A stretch of 64,000 nt of DNA, taken from positions 327,712 through 391,711 of the forward strand of contig NZ_AQXG01000002.1 of assembly GCF_000375425.1 (NCBI RefSeq). Reading direction: 5' to 3'. Positions within the stretch are counted from its first letter, which is position 1. Every line of letters begins with the position of its first letter. A program made the position numbers and the translations under genes. The notes under the pieces were generated by a model that was given only the letters and a program-made list of their open reading frames with translations, did not search any database and had not been told where the DNA came from. Shown here piece after piece: positions 18,251 through 27,119 of this stretch. The stretch comes from Gracilimonas tropica DSM 19535. GTDB lineage: Bacteria > Bacteroidota > Rhodothermia > Balneolales > Balneolaceae.

Positions 18251-19231
18251 ATGAGAAATATATTGAAGGGTTTAGGTGTATTGGCGATAGTTGCAATACT
18301 CTCAATCATTGGAATACTTACTTATGTTACAACGGTTTTACCGGATGTTGAACCGGCCCCGGATCTTCAGATTGAGCTTACAAATGAACGGATCGAAAGA
18401 GGCCGCTATTTAGCCAATAATGTCATGGTGTGTACCCACTGCCATAGCCCACAGGAAAGATCCAAATTCGCCCATCCCCTTAACTCCGACAGCCTTGGTG
18501 CCGGAGGAATTCTTTTTGGAACAGAAGAAGGATTACCGGGAAATTATTATTCAGCAAACCTGACCCCATCCTTTCTTGGAGACTGGACAGATGGCGAGAT
18601 CTATCGTGCAATTACCACCGGAGTAAGTAAAGACGGCCGGGCCTTATTCCCGATCATGCCTTATCAAAAATATGCGAAAGCCGAAAAGGAAGACATTTAT
18701 TCCGTAATTGCCTATTTACGGACACTGGATCCCATTGAAAATGAGGTCCCACTATCAGAATCATTCTTCCCAATGAATTTTATCATTAATACTATTCCCA
18801 AAGCCCCTACTCACGAGATGGTCAGAGATACAACCAATCCGGTTTCCTGGGGAAAGTACCTGGTGACGGTAGCAAGCTGTAGTGATTGTCACACTCCCAA
18901 AGAAAAAGGAGCAGACATACCCGGGATGCAATTTGCGGGTGGATTTGAATTCCCAATGATAGACAAAAGTATCGTGAGAACGGCTAACATAACCCCGGAT
19001 AACAATACAGGTATTGGAACCTGGAGTGAAGAGGAGTTTGTAAACAGATTCAAAAGCTATGCAGATACCTCATTTGAATTTAAGGAAATAGCACACGGAA
19101 CTTTCAACACCTCCATGCCCTGGAAACAATATTCTCAAATGTCGGAGCAGGAATTGAAAGCAATTTATGCTTATTTAAGAACGGTGGAACCCGTTGAACA
19201 TACTTTTGAGAGGTTCACCCCAGCTGAGTGA
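18251..19231 (+). CDS. membrane-anchored di-heme cytochrome c
   Basis: 326 residues with an N-terminal hydrophobic anchor (about 5-28). Two CxxCH heme sites, CTHCH (about 57) and CSDCH (about 214), are each followed by a class I cytochrome domain; possible axial Met ligands are IMPYQKY and TSMPWKQY. The two halves are clearly duplicates: SANLTPSFLGDWTDGEIYRAI and ITPDNNTGIGTWSEEEFVNRF are equivalent. The family often partners alcohol/aldehyde dehydrogenases or oxidases, none of which is adjacent here. Electron carrier in the periplasm; partner unknown. Confidence 0.88.
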   Translation: MRNILKGLGVLAIVAILSIIGILTYVTTVLPDVEPAPDLQIELTNERIERGRYLANNVMVCTHCHSPQERSKFAHPLNSDSLGAGGILFGTEEGLPGNYYSANLTPSFLGDWTDGEIYRAITTGVSKDGRALFPIMPYQKYAKAEKEDIYSVIAYLRTLDPIENEVPLSESFFPMNFIINTIPKAPTHEMVRDTTNPVSWGKYLVTVASCSDCHTPKEKGADIPGMQFAGGFEFPMIDKSIVRTANITPDNNTGIGTWSEEEFVNRFKSYADTSFEFKEIAHGTFNTSMPWKQYSQMSEQELKAIYAYLRTVEPVEHTFERFTPAE

Positions 19232-19279
19232 TTAATCCAAACAGTAGTAAAGTCCTCAATCTCAGCCCTTGGGGACTTT

Positions 19280-20947
19280 CTAGTGTTCTGACCCCAACAA
19301 ATTAAACTGGCCAACATAATAATTGGGATCCACGGTTAGCCGGAATGATTCTACAGCATCAACGGGATACCTTTTCCATGTTGTAGAAGGTTTAAGCCTG
19401 ATCTGGTAACCATTATTAATTGTCACATCTACAGGGAGATCAAACCCTGGTACGGCATTCCCCCACCGATACGTCAAAACTCCATTTCTGTAAGCATATT
19501 CGAGGGTTGGAATTCTGGTGTCTCTCAAGTACTGTTCGAAAACCCTGCTAAGATCATAGCCAAATTGCTCACTTATGAAATTCTCCACCTCCTTCGAAGT
19601 TACAGTCCGATGATAGAATTCTTTATTTAAACCTCTGAGTGTTGCGCGCCATAGTGAATCGTCAGCCGCTACTTGCCGAAGCGTATGCAGTAAATTTCCT
19701 CCTTTATTATACATATCAGAGGAGCCTTCATGGTGCACACCGTACTCCCCAATCAAAGGACGATCGTTCATGATCCCTAACCTCAGCCCCTGAACGTATT
19801 CGTTTGCCGCTTGTTCACCAAAATGATAATCCAGATAAAGGCTCTCTGAATAATTAGTAAACCCCTCATGTACCCACATATCTGCAACATCAGCGTATGT
19901 AATATTATTTGCAAACCACTCATGTCCTGTTTCATGTATAATGATAAAGTCAAACTTCAAGCCCCATCCCGAACCGCTCAGGTCCCGGCCTAAATATCCA
20001 TTTTCAAAGCGGTTTCCATACGTTACCGAACTTTGATGCTCCATTCCAAGATATGGTGCTTCCACCAGCTTATAACCATCCTCATAAAATGGATAAGGGC
20101 CAAACCAATACTCAAAAGCCTCCATCATCGGTTTTACTTGTTTGAACTGTTTCCGGGCTTTTTCCTCATTTTCGCGTAGCACATAATAATCCAAGCTTAA
20201 CCTGCCTTTTTCTCCATCATAAGTCTCCCCAAAATGTACATAGTCTCCTATGTTGATGTTCACACCGTAATTGTTGATCGGATTAGATACAAACCAATGC
20301 CATGTTTTGGTATTATTTTGATTTTCATCGACTTTTCTAAGTCTCCCATTCGAAACATCCATAAGCGAATCGGGGGTGGTTATGCTGATGAGCATACTGT
20401 CAGGCTCGTCATAAGGATGGTCCTTATTAGGCCACCAAATACTTGCCCCAATGCCCTGATTTGAGGTGGCCACAAAGGGTTTCCCATTCGAATCATGGGT
20501 CCATGTAAAACCGCCATCCCAAGGTGGATTAGCTGCTATCACCGGCTTCCCGGAATACCATATCTTAAGTTCATTAACGTCACCCAAAGCCTGGTCTTTT
20601 TTCAACTCCACAAAAAAAGCGTTGCCATCCCGGTAAAAGTTGAGTTGCCTTCCCTCCTGCTCTATTTTTGAAATATCCAATGGTTCCTGTAAATCGATCT
20701 GCATAGTTTGAGCGGGTTCAATTACCCGGTATTGCACCATATTTGTACCGCTGATACTACTGTCCTCAATATGCACCCTCACATTTAAATGATAATATGT
20801 CAAATCCCACCAGGCTCTTTCGGGAGTTATTGCCCCCCGCAGCGTATCCTGATGAGAAAAAGTTTCTTGGCCATATATATCCTCAAAGCCGGTTATAGAA
20901 ATTGCCAATACAAGGCAAAGAAAAAAGTTGAACGTTTTTAGTTTCAT
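19280..20947 (-). CDS. secreted M1-family metallopeptidase
   Basis: Zinc aminopeptidase-like protein, 555 residues from the ATG at 20947; an in-frame start 33 bases upstream would put 11 residues before a good signal peptide (MKLKTFNFFLCLVLAISITG, cleavage near YGQ) and is rejected. N-terminal beta domain, then an exopeptidase-like motif YLGMEHQSSV (in place of GAMEN), zinc site HETGHEWFANN and the third ligand in WVHEGFTNYSESLY. It lacks the long C-terminal HEAT domain of PepN, as is usual in Bacteroidota secreted forms. Probably releases amino acids from peptides in the periplasm or outside the cell. Confidence 0.92.
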   Translation of the reverse strand: MKLKTFNFFLCLVLAISITGFEDIYGQETFSHQDTLRGAITPERAWWDLTYYHLNVRVHIEDSSISGTNMVQYRVIEPAQTMQIDLQEPLDISKIEQEGRQLNFYRDGNAFFVELKKDQALGDVNELKIWYSGKPVIAANPPWDGGFTWTHDSNGKPFVATSNQGIGASIWWPNKDHPYDEPDSMLISITTPDSLMDVSNGRLRKVDENQNNTKTWHWFVSNPINNYGVNINIGDYVHFGETYDGEKGRLSLDYYVLRENEEKARKQFKQVKPMMEAFEYWFGPYPFYEDGYKLVEAPYLGMEHQSSVTYGNRFENGYLGRDLSGSGWGLKFDFIIIHETGHEWFANNITYADVADMWVHEGFTNYSESLYLDYHFGEQAANEYVQGLRLGIMNDRPLIGEYGVHHEGSSDMYNKGGNLLHTLRQVAADDSLWRATLRGLNKEFYHRTVTSKEVENFISEQFGYDLSRVFEQYLRDTRIPTLEYAYRNGVLTYRWGNAVPGFDLPVDVTINNGYQIRLKPSTTWKRYPVDAVESFRLTVDPNYYVGQFNLLGSEH

Positions 20948-21228
20948 ATGTTTTGATATTAGCGAACCTAACAAGCTCAATGTAAAAACCGTATGTGATC
21001 CGATCGTGCTTTATAAGTTGTTTTTATTATGAAGTTATTATCGATTACGGTTTTACACCGGCACCTTAAGCTGTTATATTAAACAGATAAGAACTTCATT
21101 ATTTAGGTAATTTAAAACGAAACACTTGTTTAATTTGAAGCAAAAGCTCAAGCTTCAATAGTGTTATTCATCCCATATTTGGGTTACCAACTGACAATAG
21201 TACTTAATTTAAATTTTCATAACTAATC

Positions 21229-22383
21229 ATGAAAAACTTAATTCTGTTTGTCACCTCAATACTAACACTTATTTCGACATCAACTTTTGCACAAGAAGAA
21301 TCTTCACTTTCAGTCGGCGGGGCAGTCCGCTATAATGTACTTCTAACTGATTACGAAGATAATACCATTGATAATAATGATGGTCAATTCACATGGGATA
21401 CATGGAGAATTAACGTCAACGCCAATAAGAAAGGGGTAAAACTTAATTTTGAGTATCGCTTTTATCCCACGTTCAATACTCACTTTGTAAAGCAAGGATG
21501 GCTTGGTTACGATTTCAATGAGAAGAATAATATTCAGATCGGTGTAACACAGGTACCCTTTGGCAATCTCCAATACAATTCTCATAATTGGTGGTTTCAG
21601 GGACCCTATTATGTAGGACTAGAGGACGACCACGACATGGGTTTGAAATATACATATACCGGAAAGGACTGGGATTTCATGGGCGCGTATTTCTTTCAGC
21701 CTGAACCTGCCGGACCTGCAGGAGGATCCGGTTCATTCGGTTTTGGAGGCTCAGGACGGTATTCCTATGACATTGTTCCAACAGGGAATCAATCAAATTA
21801 TGAACGTAACCAACTCAATGCGAGAGCAACGCGGACTTTTAATATTGAAAACGGATCTTTAGAAGTGGGTGCAAGTGCAGAGGTTGGTCAAATCTGGAAT
21901 CAGGCTTTGGATGAAACCACTTCTCGTTATGCTTTAGCTGCCCACACCGACATAAATTACGGTAACTGGAATTTTAAAGGGCAGTTTATCAACTACGGTA
22001 TGGATGCGCAAAATGATCTTGGCCAAAGTGTCAATTTTGTAAACATGGGCGCTTATGGAACGCCTTATCCTGTAGCTACCGAGATGAACCTATATTCTGC
22101 CGGTCTAAGTTACAGTTACGACGTTGATTGGGGGCCCATCAGTAACCTGAATTTCTATAATGATTATACGTTCTTTCAAAAAAATATTGATGGATACAAT
22201 AATGCACATCAGCATGTACTTGGCTTCCTGATGACTGCCGGAAACGTATATACCTACTTCGACATAGCCAGAGGAAGTAACCAGCCCTGGATTACCCAAA
22301 ACTTTGGAACCGGACTTGCTCAAGGTGTCAATGACGCACGCTGGAATACCCGCTTCAATATCAACATAGGGTACTATTTCTAA
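21229..22383 (+). CDS. outer-membrane porin next to betaine transporter genes
   Basis: 384 residues with a signal peptide (cleavage near FAQEES). The rest is rich in alternating beta strands with aromatic girdles (WRINVNANKKGVKLNFEYRF, NIQIGVTQVPFGNLQYNSHN) and ends in the aromatic NINIGYYF, the C-terminal signature of outer-membrane barrels. It resembles OprO/phosphate-selective-porin-type barrels. It lies in the same direction just ahead of proV, with a structured 114-base gap, so it may be the outer-membrane entry for betaine or related solutes; that link is inference. Confidence 0.8.
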   Translation: MKNLILFVTSILTLISTSTFAQEESSLSVGGAVRYNVLLTDYEDNTIDNNDGQFTWDTWRINVNANKKGVKLNFEYRFYPTFNTHFVKQGWLGYDFNEKNNIQIGVTQVPFGNLQYNSHNWWFQGPYYVGLEDDHDMGLKYTYTGKDWDFMGAYFFQPEPAGPAGGSGSFGFGGSGRYSYDIVPTGNQSNYERNQLNARATRTFNIENGSLEVGASAEVGQIWNQALDETTSRYALAAHTDINYGNWNFKGQFINYGMDAQNDLGQSVNFVNMGAYGTPYPVATEMNLYSAGLSYSYDVDWGPISNLNFYNDYTFFQKNIDGYNNAHQHVLGFLMTAGNVYTYFDIARGSNQPWITQNFGTGLAQGVNDARWNTRFNINIGYYF

Positions 22384-22398
22384 AGATTACAGGATTCA

Positions 22399-22459
22399 AT
22401 CCTTCCCTTGCGGGAGGGATATCCTGAATGAAGAGTTTTCTTTATTGAGGATATCCCTC
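22399..22459 (+). promoter_or_regulatory. overlapping hairpins between porin and proV
   Basis: Hairpin 1: ATCCTTCCC (22399-22407), loop TTGC, GGGAGGGAT (22412-22420). Hairpin 2: GAGGGATATCC (22414-22424) pairs perfectly with GGATATCCCTC (22449-22459) across a 24-base loop. Both use 22414-22420, so they cannot form together. No U-run follows either, so a simple terminator is unlikely; attenuation, mRNA processing or a stability barrier are options. Confidence 0.5.
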
Positions 22460-22497
22460 ACGATATGAACTGTAATTATTAGAATAAAATCTTTGAA

Positions 22498-23724
22498 ATG
22501 GCAGCAATTACGGTACAAAACCTATATAAGATATTCGGTAAGAATCCCGAAAATGCACTTCCCCTTATTGAAGCCGGTAAATCCAAGGAAGAGATATTAG
22601 ACCAGACCGGAAACACCATAGGCATAAACAACGCAAGTTTCGAGGTCAAAGAAAAGGAGATGTTTGTCATTATGGGACTTTCCGGCAGTGGTAAATCAAC
22701 GGTTCTAAGATGCTTGAACCGATTAATCGAACCTACAAAAGGCACCATTAAAATCGGGGATGAAGACATAACCAATGTGAGTAAAGACCGCTTGTTAGAC
22801 ATGCGCCGGAATAAAATGTCTATGGTCTTCCAGAATTTTGGCCTATTTCCACATCGAACCGTAGCCGATAACGTAGAATACGGACTTGAAATTAGCGGCA
22901 TAGATAAAGAGAACCGAAGAGCAAAGGCATATGGAGCTCTTCAAAAGGTAGGTTTGAAAGGTTACGAACAACAGAAACCCAGCGAACTCAGTGGAGGTAT
23001 GCAGCAGCGGGTTGGTCTTGCAAGAGCTTTAGCCAATGACCCTGAAATCCTTTTAATGGATGAAGCTTTCAGTGCGTTGGACCCTCTGATTCGAGCCGAC
23101 ATGCAGGACGAGCTGTTGGAACTACAAGCTGAAGTACACAAAACAGTTGTATTCATTACACACGATCTGGATGAAGCGCTGAAGATCGGAGACCGAATCG
23201 CTATTATGAAAGACGGTTATGTGGTTCAGGTTGGAACTCCCGAAGAAATTCTTACCAATCCCGCAGATGATTATGTGAAAGCATTTGTACAAAATGTAGA
23301 CCGTACTAAAGTCATCACAGCCCAGGCAATTATGCGAAAAGCTCCATCCATTCAAATTCCAAAAGATGGACCTTCGGTAGCCATCCGAAAAATGGAAAAG
23401 GTAGGTGTATCAACAACTTACGTGGTTGACGAGCAACGGAAATTAAAAGGTGTGGTGACTATCGATGATGCAATACGACTAAAAGATCAGCACCATAAAA
23501 ACCTTGAGAGCATACTGATTTCAGACATTGCCGTTGCCTCACCACAAACCCCCATTAATCAGTTACTCCCTAAAGCAATTGAATCAAAATACCCCATAGC
23601 TATAACGGACGCAGATCAAAACTTGAAAGGTATTGTTGACCGTGCCACCATTCTCGCTGAGCTGAATGAGAATGGAAATGAAGCCGTAAACGAAAAAGCT
23701 GAACCTAAGACCCTCACAAAATAA
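22498..23724 (+). CDS. proV: glycine betaine/proline ABC transporter ATP-binding protein
   Basis: ATPase of an osmoprotectant importer (ProV/OpuAA type), 408 residues. Starts AAITVQNLYKIFGKNPENAL. ABC motifs: GLSGSGKSTVLRCL (Walker A), LSGGMQQRVGLARAL (signature), ILLMDEAFSALDPL (Walker B) and the switch His in FITHDLDEA. The C-terminal part (about 275-395) carries two CBS domains, which in OpuA sense ionic strength or cyclic-di-AMP. It overlaps proW by one base (TAATG). Confidence 0.96.
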   Translation: MAAITVQNLYKIFGKNPENALPLIEAGKSKEEILDQTGNTIGINNASFEVKEKEMFVIMGLSGSGKSTVLRCLNRLIEPTKGTIKIGDEDITNVSKDRLLDMRRNKMSMVFQNFGLFPHRTVADNVEYGLEISGIDKENRRAKAYGALQKVGLKGYEQQKPSELSGGMQQRVGLARALANDPEILLMDEAFSALDPLIRADMQDELLELQAEVHKTVVFITHDLDEALKIGDRIAIMKDGYVVQVGTPEEILTNPADDYVKAFVQNVDRTKVITAQAIMRKAPSIQIPKDGPSVAIRKMEKVGVSTTYVVDEQRKLKGVVTIDDAIRLKDQHHKNLESILISDIAVASPQTPINQLLPKAIESKYPIAITDADQNLKGIVDRATILAELNENGNEAVNEKAEPKTLTK

Positions 23725-24548
23725 TGTTTGATATTCCTGTAGGTGATTTTTTCGAGTTTCTCATTAACTGGCTAACCGAAAATCTTGGTGGTTTCTTTGA
23801 CCTCATAACTGTTACCGTAAAAACATTTTTAGTGGGTATCGAGAATGTATTGCTTTTCCCACACCCTATTTTGATGATTATATTACTCTCTGCCCTGGCT
23901 TGGTATGTTTCAGGAAAAGGAGTTGGAATTTTTACGGTGATCGGTCTCTTTGTGGTTGAGGGTATGGACATGTGGGAAGGCACCATGGAAACCCTCGCAC
24001 TGATCATTACAGCTGTTTTCATTGCTTTACTGGTTGGGATCCCTCTTGGCATTTGGGCTTCAAAAAATAGCACCGTTGAAAAAATTACCAGACCGGTTTT
24101 AGATTTCATGCAAACAATGCCAGCCTTTGTATACCTTATTCCCGCTGTGTTATTTTTCGGATTGGGAGAAGTACCGGGAATCATCGCCACTTTGATTTTT
24201 GCCATGCCTCCTGCCGTAAGGCTTACAAATTTGGGAATCCGCCAGGTTCCTGAAGAAATTCGTGAGGCAGCTCTGGCTTTTGGCTCCGACTCCAGGCAAA
24301 TGCTATTTAAGGTTGAATTACCCGTAGCACTTCCCACCATTTTAGCAGGAGTAAATCAAACCATTATGTTGGCACTTTCGATGGTCGTTATTGCCGCATT
24401 GATCGGGGCAGGAGGCTTAGGACAACCAGTGGTTACCGGGCTCCAGCAGCTTGATATTGGGCTGGGATTTGAAGGAGGATTAGCAATTGTCATCCTTGCT
24501 GTATTTCTGGATCGTGTAACTCAATCATTGGGAGAACGATCACAATAA
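23724..24548 (+). CDS. proW: glycine betaine/proline ABC transporter permease
   Basis: Inner-membrane permease, 274 residues, with about six to seven transmembrane helices. The EAA loop reads EIREAALAFGSDSRQMLFKV and is followed by ELPVALPTILAGVNQTIML, the ProW/OpuAB pattern. The N-terminal segment (about 1-40) is a short amphipathic region rather than the long extension of E. coli ProW. Start codon overlaps the proV stop. Confidence 0.95.
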   Translation: MFDIPVGDFFEFLINWLTENLGGFFDLITVTVKTFLVGIENVLLFPHPILMIILLSALAWYVSGKGVGIFTVIGLFVVEGMDMWEGTMETLALIITAVFIALLVGIPLGIWASKNSTVEKITRPVLDFMQTMPAFVYLIPAVLFFGLGEVPGIIATLIFAMPPAVRLTNLGIRQVPEEIREAALAFGSDSRQMLFKVELPVALPTILAGVNQTIMLALSMVVIAALIGAGGLGQPVVTGLQQLDIGLGFEGGLAIVILAVFLDRVTQSLGERSQ

Positions 24549-24598
24549 GAAATTAGAATTAGGTTTAATCATAATCGAAAACAGAAACAGAGAGAATC

Positions 24599-25501
24599 AT
24601 GAAAATACATAAAAATATACCATCGATATTTTCGAAGCTTGGTGTTTTGCTACTCGCATTGGTTTTCGCAGCCGGATGTACCCAGCAAAAACAAGAGAAA
24701 AAAACTGCTGATCTGGTCTATGTGAATTGGGCCGAGGGCATCGCCTACACAAACTTAGCCAAAGTAGTTCTCGAAGATAAAATGAATTACGATGTGGAAA
24801 TAACATCTGCTGATGTTGGGCCCGCTTATACCGCAGTTGCGCAAGGTGATGCTGACGCATTCATGGAAACCTGGCTGCCCACCCTTCATGCTGACTACTA
24901 TGAGCAGTTTAAAGATGATATTTCCGATTTAGGAACCGTTTATGAAGGTACACAAAGTGGACTCGTTGTCCCCAGATATGTTGAAATAGATAAAATATCA
25001 GAGCTAAATGAGGTTAGAGACCGGTTTAACGGTGAGATCACAGGAATTGATGCCGGAGCGGGTATCATGAAAACAACCAATCAAGTGATTGAAGAATATG
25101 ATCTTGATTATGAGTTGGTGCAATCGAGCGGGCCTGCAATGACTTCTGCACTGCAGCGAGCAATAGATAATGAAGAATGGATCGTGGTAACCGGCTGGAA
25201 ACCTCATTGGAAGTTTGGCCGTTTCGACCTGAAATTTCTCGAACAGGATGAAGACAAAATGCTCTGGAAACAGGGTAACATTCATATTATGGGACGAGAT
25301 AATCTGGCTCAAGATAAACCGGAATTAGCCGAATTTCTTTCCGAAATGTATCTTACCGATGGAGAGCTGGCTGATTTAATGGTAGCCATCAATGAGTCGG
25401 ATGCAGATAATGAAGTGGTTGCACGTCAATGGATGCAGGAACATGAAGAGGTAGTTGAAGACTGGATACCCGAGGGTAATCAACAAGCTGGCATGAACTA
25501 A
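24599..25501 (+). CDS. proX: glycine betaine substrate-binding lipoprotein
   Basis: OpuAC/ProX-type binding protein, 300 residues, lipobox LVFAAGC with Cys at about 28. Ligand-cage motifs are LVYVNWAEGIAYTN, METWLPTLHADYYE, GIDAGAGIMKTTNQVI and VTGWKPHWKFGRF. It closes the proVWX operon, 50 bases after proW, and is followed by a strong terminator. A diverged paralogue lies at 15638-16534 on the other strand. Confidence 0.95.
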   Translation: MKIHKNIPSIFSKLGVLLLALVFAAGCTQQKQEKKTADLVYVNWAEGIAYTNLAKVVLEDKMNYDVEITSADVGPAYTAVAQGDADAFMETWLPTLHADYYEQFKDDISDLGTVYEGTQSGLVVPRYVEIDKISELNEVRDRFNGEITGIDAGAGIMKTTNQVIEEYDLDYELVQSSGPAMTSALQRAIDNEEWIVVTGWKPHWKFGRFDLKFLEQDEDKMLWKQGNIHIMGRDNLAQDKPELAEFLSEMYLTDGELADLMVAINESDADNEVVARQWMQEHEEVVEDWIPEGNQQAGMN

Positions 25502-25517
25502 AAAAATGCTTAAACTA

Positions 25518-25556
25518 AAAAAAGGGATCACTCGAAAAGTGATCCCTTTTCTTTTA
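25518..25556. terminator. bidirectional rho-independent terminator after proX
   Basis: A 13-base perfect stem, AAAAGGGATCACT and AGTGATCCCTTTT, with a CGAAA loop, T-rich downstream on both strands. It separates the convergent proX and SLBB-protein genes. Confidence 0.9.
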
Positions 25557-25569
25557 TACATATCTTAAT

Positions 25570-26106
25570 TTAATTTCCGGCGAGTCGATCTACAATTACT
25601 ATAGTAGTAGCAATAGCTGATATGGCCGGTGCTATTACGCCAACGTAATCACGAAAACTCGGTTTACGCTTTACCCGAACAGTAATGGTTTGATTATTCT
25701 CAACTATAAAATTGTTCATTCCCTCTGGAAAAGGTTCTTCAAACCTATATCTAAATTCTTCCATGGTCTGCAATTGATTTTCTTCATCATATTCCTGAAT
25801 ATTTATCTCCACTCTCATCTTTGACCAGTCCAAATTTGTTTGCCCATCACGGAGCGTCTGCGGACCAAAACTATAGGAAAGTAACAGGGGTAAAGAAGTG
25901 CCTTTAGGCACCAAATAACGACCAGAACTCCCAACATCACCCCAAACATTTACAGAATCAGTTAATTGACCCGGTTCTGCTATACGAATGATGCGTTCTG
26001 CCAATCGAAATTGCTGAGAAACCGGAGTCTGTCTGTTTTGCGCCTGTATTGTTTGGACACAAAGAAACATAAAAAGAAATAGTACTGTTGAACGTAAAAA
26101 AGTCAT
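25570..26106 (-). CDS. small exported SLBB-domain protein
   Basis: 178 residues: signal peptide (cleavage near IQAQNR), then an SLBB-like beta-grasp segment at about 45-85 (VNVWGDVGSSGRYLVPKGTS, LPLLLSYSFGP) of the kind found in polysaccharide export (Wza/GfcE) proteins, and a C-terminal hydrophobic helix (about 150-172, GVIAPAISAIATTIVIV). It lacks the Poly_export domain of Wza. Its proximity to the Wzc-type kinase gene at 27120 suggests an exopolysaccharide role, but the function is not established. Confidence 0.7.
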   Translation of the reverse strand: MTFLRSTVLFLFMFLCVQTIQAQNRQTPVSQQFRLAERIIRIAEPGQLTDSVNVWGDVGSSGRYLVPKGTSLPLLLSYSFGPQTLRDGQTNLDWSKMRVEINIQEYDEENQLQTMEEFRYRFEEPFPEGMNNFIVENNQTITVRVKRKPSFRDYVGVIAPAISAIATTIVIVDRLAGN

Positions 26107-26178
26107 GTATTTGTCTGTATTTGATTCCTCAGTAAGATAGAAAAATTTATTGCATTATAAGTGAAAGAATTGAATGCT

Positions 26179-26889
26179 TTAACTTGTTCTCATCAGGTGT
26201 TCTGCTTCTCTCCTCGAAAAACCAAGTTTTTCCAAATCCATAAAAACTTTACCAACATCGTACTCAACCCGATAATTATTGTATTCAAAAGTTTTGAAAT
26301 CGACCAGGGCACATGAAGCTCTTTTATCTCCGTCTCTTGGTTGCCCCACGCTACCGGGATTAATAAAATAACTGTGCCCATCTTCAAATTTATTCATTCC
26401 AATAGTCTCAGATACCAAAGAGGGTCGATGTGTATGACCAAAAAAACAAACTCTTTTGTCAAGGTTTTCCAACATTGGCCTCATTTTAAAAGCACTCTCA
26501 AGATATTCCCATCTCTCGGGATTTTCGGGTGATGCATGTACCGCTATCCAGTTACCCTTTCCCCCTTCCACTGATAATGGTAAAGAACTAAGCCACTCCA
26601 TATGGTCTTCAGAAATCAATTCTTTGGTTTTCTCAATAAGTTTCCTGTTTGGATTTCGAAAATGCTTAAGCGAGAGCCTTCCAGTTACACCAGCATCATG
26701 GTTCCCCATTACACAGATCATATTCTTTTCCATGATTAGATTTATACACTCTGCGGGGTGCGGCCCGTAGCCCACAATATCTCCTAAACAGATCCAAACG
26801 TCAGGTTTTTCTCCCTCCAACAAAGAAATAACATTTTGCAAAGCGGGCAAATTTCCATGTACGTCAGAAATAACTGCTATTTTGTCCAA
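26179..26889 (-). CDS. calcineurin-like metallophosphoesterase (YfcE/MJ0936 type)
   Basis: 236 residues. Di-metal phosphoesterase motifs in order: ISDVHGNLPAL (DxH), CLGDIVGYGPHP (GDxxGYG), MGNHDAG (GNHD), VHASPENP and FGHTHRP (GHTH). This subgroup includes small phosphodiesterases of unknown physiological substrate. It is divergent from the Wzc-type gene and shares a 230-base promoter region with it. Confidence 0.9.
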   Translation of the reverse strand: MDKIAVISDVHGNLPALQNVISLLEGEKPDVWICLGDIVGYGPHPAECINLIMEKNMICVMGNHDAGVTGRLSLKHFRNPNRKLIEKTKELISEDHMEWLSSLPLSVEGGKGNWIAVHASPENPERWEYLESAFKMRPMLENLDKRVCFFGHTHRPSLVSETIGMNKFEDGHSYFINPGSVGQPRDGDKRASCALVDFKTFEYNNYRVEYDVGKVFMDLEKLGFSRREAEHLMRTS

Positions 26890-27119
26890 AATAACCTGTT
26901 TTTTTAAAAATCAGCTGAAAAATTACGGCTATAAATTATTAAAAGCTCTTTAGAGTATTTTAAATAGTTTGATAATATATTTGACCGAATAATTCCCTTC
27001 TAATTTATTATTTTTCAATCTTACTTCATTTCTACTCTATATTCGGGTAAAGAGAAATTGTAATTGTTTAATGTCTTATTTCACTATCTTGATACGTCAA
27101 GCTATAACATAGAATTTTT
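26890..27119. promoter_or_regulatory. divergent promoter region before the Wzc-type gene
   Basis: 230 AT-rich bases. The only symmetric sequence noticed is CTTGA-TACG-TCAAG at about 27092-27106, close to the kinase start; its half-site spacing differs from FNR/CRP sites. No gene found. Confidence 0.3.

Noticed and set aside
27092..27106. CTTGA-TACG-TCAAG as an FNR/CRP site
   Set aside because: The gap between TTGA and TCAA is 4 bases, while FNR/CRP half-sites need 6.
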